This document shows positions 31,191 through 34,347 of a stretch of 34,347 bases of DNA, one piece after another (position 1 is the first letter of the stretch; every line of letters begins with the position of its first letter). The stretch is from DAOSVX01 sp964616495 (GTDB taxonomy: Bacteria; Bacillota_I; Bacilli_A; RF39; UBA660): contig CAZTRF010000004.1 of the NCBI GenBank assembly GCA_964616495.1, forward strand, positions 1-34,347, given 5' to 3'. Made by a program: the position numbers and the translations under genes. The notes beneath the pieces are model-generated. The model did not search any database and had not been told where the DNA came from. It saw nothing but the letters and a program-made list of their open reading frames with translations.

Positions 31191-31218
31191 AACACACAAT
31201 CGTTGACTTATGTGTGTT
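31191..31218. promoter_or_regulatory. Candidate AbiEi operator (8-bp inverted repeat)
   Basis: AACACACA (31191-31198) and TGTGTGTT (31211-31218) are exact inverted repeats with a 12-base spacer that contains the -35 box. AbiEi antitoxins are known to repress their own promoter through inverted repeats, so this is a reasonable operator. Confidence 0.5.
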
Positions 31219-31231
31219 TTTAGTTTAAAAT
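31203..31231 (+). promoter_or_regulatory. Promoter of the AbiE-like pair
   Basis: TTGACT (31203-31208), 17 bases, TAAAAT (31226-31231), 18 bases before the antitoxin ATG. Confidence 0.8.
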
Positions 31232-31248
31232 GTATATAGGTGATTGAA

Positions 31249-31791
31249 ATGGTATATAGCTATAAAGAATTAAAAGAAAAGCTTGGGACGGATTATAAAA
31301 TTAAAAAAGCAGTTAATAATGGAATTATTTATAAAATTGAATCAGGGATTTATTCAGATAAGCAAAACAATCATTATTTAGAAATTTTTACAAAAAAATT
31401 TCCAAATGCAATTATTTCAGGAGATAGCGCTTATTATTATCATAATTTAACAGATGTAATTCCTAAAAAAATTTTTATGACAACTGATAGGACTTCGGGA
31501 AGATTTAATGATGAGCATATTGTTCAATCATACTCCATAGATAATTATTTTAATTTAGGCAAGACAAATATAGAATTTGAAGGAGTCAAGATAAATATTT
31601 ATAATAAAGAAAGAATGTTAATAGAATTAATCAAAAATAAGAATATTACATCTTATGATTATTACAAAGAAATAATTGAAAATTATAGAAAAATTAAAAA
31701 TGGTTTAAACATATACAAACTACAAGAATATGTTAATATTTATCCTAATGGTGAAAAGATAATGTCTTTGATACAGGATGAGGTGTTTTAA
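31249..31791 (+). CDS. AbiEi-type antitoxin / transcriptional regulator
   Basis: AbiEi proteins are the antitoxin and autorepressor of type IV toxin-antitoxin systems that abort phage infection. The 180-residue protein has an N-terminal winged-helix region (about 1-45: YKELKEKLGTDYKIKKAVNNGIIYKIESGIY) and the family region after it, GDSAYYYHNLTDVIPKKIFMTTDRTS, then RMLIELIKNK. The ATG at 31249 follows AGGTGA; the in-frame GTG at 31240 is within that site and rejected. The stop overlaps the start of the toxin frame (TAATG), the usual antitoxin-toxin coupling. The toxin partner is frameshifted, so the antitoxin may now be an orphan. Confidence 0.85.
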   Translation: MVYSYKELKEKLGTDYKIKKAVNNGIIYKIESGIYSDKQNNHYLEIFTKKFPNAIISGDSAYYYHNLTDVIPKKIFMTTDRTSGRFNDEHIVQSYSIDNYFNLGKTNIEFEGVKINIYNKERMLIELIKNKNITSYDYYKEIIENYRKIKNGLNIYKLQEYVNIYPNGEKIMSLIQDEVF

Positions 31792-32590
31792 TGGATATAG
31801 TTGCATTGGTAGATTTATATGTTAAAGATGGATATGAATTAGCGGATGCTATCGCAAAAGTATCACAAGATATTATTCTTTAAATCATAATGTAACCATC
31901 AAAGGTGGAGTAGTTATGCATAATATTTCAAAGGATAAGCGACGTGCTACTCGAGATATAGACTTTGATTTCATTAAATATTCTTTGAGTGTTGAATCAA
32001 TAAAAGAATTTATTAAAAAATTGAATAGTGTTAAAGATGGAATAAGTATTTCAATAAATGGCAATATAGAAAATTTGCACCATCAAGATTATGAGGGCAA
32101 AAGAGTTAATATAATATTAGTTGATAAAAATGATTATAGAATTGATTCTAAATTAGATATTGGAGTTTACAAAGATTTTGATATAGAGCAAGAAGAATAC
32201 TGTTTTGATTTAACCACTATTAATAAAAGTGCAAATCTATTTATTAATTCCAAAGAACAAATATTTACAGAAAAATTAAAATCTTTATTGAAATTTGCTT
32301 ATACTTCTACAAGATATAAAGATGTATTTGATTTCTATTATCTAATTAAATATGGTAATTTATCAAAAGACAAATTAGAAAAATACATTGACAAAATTAT
32401 TCTTAATGATGAAACATTAAATGTGAATAGTTTTGATGAAATTTATAAAAAATTACATCAAGTATTTAATAGTAAAAGATTTGTATCTAACTTAAATAAT
32501 ATTAAAGTTAATTGGTTAGATGTATCATCTAGAGAAGTAATTAATTGCATATTAGATTTTATACAAGCCTTTATACAAGTTGCTGTATAA
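31791..32590 (+). pseudogene. AbiEii-type nucleotidyltransferase toxin, frameshifted
   Basis: AbiEii toxins are nucleotidyltransferase-fold enzymes that arrest growth. The first 30 codons (31791-31883, MDIVALVDLYVKDGYELADA...) end at a TAA. The family sequence continues in the -1 frame from about 31877: SLNHNVTIKGGVVMHNISK, then KRRATRDIDFDFIKY, holding the nucleotidyltransferase glycines and the paired aspartates D-x-D. An open frame with ATG 31916 runs to 32590 (224 residues) but begins after the conserved KGG motif, so it would lack part of the active site. One lost or gained base near 31878-31883 explains the break. No programmed-frameshift signal fits. The toxin is probably inactive. Confidence 0.8.
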
Positions 32591-32676
32591 AAAAATTGCT
32601 ATAAAGTTAGGTAAACAATGAATTATAGTGGTTATATGCAAATGCACCTTTTTAATATATTGCAAGGAGATTAAAT

Positions 32677-33959
32677 ATGGATTTGAAAATTGCTAAATGG
32701 AGTGATTTTTATAATGTTTCAGTAAAGTTGACTATTGGAAGAAAAAAATATAATGCAATGATACTAATTAAGGACAATATGTTACTCTTACAAGTAAACG
32801 TAACAAATGATTTACATCTGCTCCAAAACACTCCAGTTTTTTTGATTTACTTAATGGTAATTTATCTTTTAATGATGCTAAAATCACGTTTTTGAATTGT
32901 CAAAGTGCAGGTAGTAGTTATAATGGATTAAATACAATAGAAAATGCTACTATTAATTATAGAATTGATCGTATTTTACTTGGTAAAAAATTAACAAAAA
33001 AGAAATTTAAAAATATTTATAAATACGAAGTTGTTTATAACAATATAGATTGCTTTACTAATGATCACCTTTGTGATATAAATTTTAAAACAATGAATTA
33101 TAAAGCAACACCCGCTAATTATAAAATAAACACAAACAATTTAACAATAAACATAAATTTCGGATGTAGTATGTCACACACAGATAATATCTTTAAAATT
33201 ATTAGAAATTCAAATGTTAGCTTTGAGAGTGTTAAAAAAAATAATGTAAATCAAGTATTAAAAAATATATATGTTTTTAGAAATTTTTTGGTGTTAATTT
33301 TGAAAAAAGGAATTATTGTAGAAAAACAATATGTTTACTATGAAAATGAGAAATACCAAATATTTGACTGTGGAAATCATGATGTATTTAAGGAAACCGG
33401 TGAACTTGAAGACCACTTAAACCATAGATGTTTGAAAGCAGAAAATATAAAAAATTTAACTGATATATATGTAAAATTTAATGATAGTTATGATAAACTA
33501 CTCCCTCTAATAGAACTATACTTTAATGTTACGCAATTTAAAGTACCTAATTTAATAAGATTTGTAAATGCAACAACAATGTTGGAATATTGTTATAGAA
33601 CATTTGATTATAATTCAGCATTACGATTAACTGCAAGTAAGGATACGAAAAAAGTTGGCGATGCAAATTTTGTGGATATGATTTATTCTTTAATACAAAA
33701 TGTAAATAATGTATATAATTATACTCAAAGTGAAATTGAACAAGTATCAGATAATATAAAAAATGCTAGAGTACATTATATTCATTACAAAAATAAAACA
33801 AATACAAAAATTTTAAACAATGATGAACAATTTTATTATTCGTATTTTATACAAGATATAGTTTTATTGAATATCTACAAATTTTTGGGATTTGATATTA
33901 ATGGCCTTGACTATATTAATTTTTTAGAATTTTATTATGATAAAAATGATTTATTGTAA
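32677..33959 (+). pseudogene. ApeA-like HEPN defence protein, frameshifted
   Basis: ApeA-type proteins carry an N-terminal ApeA domain and a C-terminal HEPN RNase domain and belong to anti-phage defence. The first frame starts at ATG 32677 behind AAGGAGA and reads to about 32808. The family sequence then continues in a second frame from 32811 (FTSAPKHSSFFDLLNGN and onward through ITFLNCQSAG) to 33959. The break lies around AATGATTTAC; losing one T from a short T run would explain it. The HEPN catalytic R-x4-H is visible near the end (NARVHYIHYKN). Undamaged, the protein would have about 427 residues. An internal start at 32892 would remove the N-terminal domain. It was probably a defence gene and is now probably non-functional. 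Confidence 0.75.
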
Positions 33960-34178
33960 AAAACATTTACAAAAAAATCACATTAATAAAAGGGAAAAGA
34001 AAGTATATAATTCTAACTTTAATATAAATATAGAGTTATCTAGTAATAATATATAATTAGAATTTGCTTCAGATAAATAAATTAAAGGTTTTTATGAAAA
34101 CCAATTGAATATATGAAAAAACATAAAGAAAAACACAAAACAAATGTATTTTAATTAATTTTTATAATAAACTTTAAT
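33960..34178. other. Intergenic region without recognisable gene
   Basis: A very A+T-rich stretch between the ApeA-like gene and the second amidase remnant. The only structure seen is a small hairpin GGTTTT (34087-34092) with AAAACC (34097-34102), which lacks a T run on the plus strand. Confidence 0.5.
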
Positions 34179-34331
34179 ATGAAAAAACATATATTAATCT
34201 TTTTAATTGTTTTTATATTCTTGCTCGGCTTTAAAACAAAACCCAATCCACCTTTTTTTTCTTTATCAGGAATATTAGTAATAGTAGATCCGGGACATGG
34301 TGGAATAGGATTAATCCAAAATAAACTATAA
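34179..34331 (+). pseudogene. 5' remnant of a CwlD-like amidase (copy 2)
   Basis: The frame from ATG 34179 encodes a signal-peptide-like start (MKKHILIFLIVFIFLLGFKT), a short PNPPFF segment and SLSGILVIVDPGHGGIG, the first zinc-binding block (DPGHGG) of an amidase_3 enzyme, then stops after 50 codons at 34329-34331. A functional enzyme needs about 180 more residues with a second histidine and catalytic glutamate. It parallels copy 1 at 30982 in start context (TTTAATATGAAAAAA), signal and motif, but is clearly diverged. No ribosome site is visible. The true gene may lie to the right of the window. Confidence 0.7.
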
Positions 34332-34347
34332 CGCATATATTTTAAGT

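Noticed and set aside
31875..31886. Programmed -1 frameshift in the AbiEii toxin gene
   Set aside because: No X-XXY-YYZ slippery heptamer in the right frame and no downstream structure; a plain indel is simpler.
34087..34102. Hairpin as terminator of the ApeA-like gene
   Set aside because: Six-base stem with no T run after it on the plus strand.
34151..34336. 61-residue minus-strand ORF
   Set aside because: It is the antisense shadow of the second amidase remnant, whose plus-strand signal peptide and DPGHGG motif are clear.

Overview
The window reads as the replication-origin region of a very A+T-rich, low-GC Gram-positive bacterium with the standard genetic code (TGA is used as a stop, for example in pth and ybaB). 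Gene order is a compressed Bacillus-type origin cluster with several sporulation-associated genes (bofA, spoVT, yabG, veg, spoVG, yabP, yabQ) and a ComK-family regulator, but a small mycoplasma-type SRP RNA. My inference is an uncultured Bacilli lineage near the Erysipelotrichia/Mollicutes branch. The species cannot be named from the sequence.

Layout. On the left, mnmE (cut by the window edge), jag, yidC and rnpA lie on the minus strand. oriC (about 3285-3623, DnaA boxes) separates them from a plus-strand run: dnaA, dnaN, a comK-like gene, recF, gyrB, gyrA. Between gyrA and tadA lies a 771-base non-coding block carrying six perfect ParB parS sites, one parS variant, four perfect Noc-type palindromes and the SRP RNA gene. 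Then follow tadA; dnaX-ybaB-recR-bofA-holB-ricT-yabB-pth-mfd; spoVT; tatD; a 3D-domain gene; rsmA; yabG-veg; spoVG; yabP-yabQ; divIC; two intact but catalytically degenerate ECF-type ABC ATPase genes; rplM-rpsI; and a holin plus M23-peptidase pair. Every gene is read away from oriC, so all are co-directional with replication.

The last 3.4 kb is accessory and decaying. Two diverged 5' remnants of a cwlD-like amidase gene (30982-31149 and 34179-34331) bracket an AbiEi-type antitoxin gene, a frameshifted AbiEii-type nucleotidyltransferase toxin gene and a frameshifted ApeA-like HEPN defence gene. Roughly 30 kb of housekeeping ORFs to the left are intact, so these frameshifts look like real decay rather than general sequencing error.

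How the parts work together: dnaA, dnaN, dnaX, holB, recF, recR, gyrA and gyrB make and service the replication fork. yidC with SRP RNA handles membrane insertion, and mnmE, tadA, yabB, rnpA, pth and rsmA process RNA. divIC, the parS sites and the Noc-type sites link chromosome position to segregation and division. The most striking item is the interleaved parS/Noc-site array, in which three Noc-parS pairs have an identical 31-bp centre-to-centre spacing. Next are the pseudo-ATPase pair in the ecfA1-ecfA2 position and the comK-like gene inside the dnaN-recF interval.
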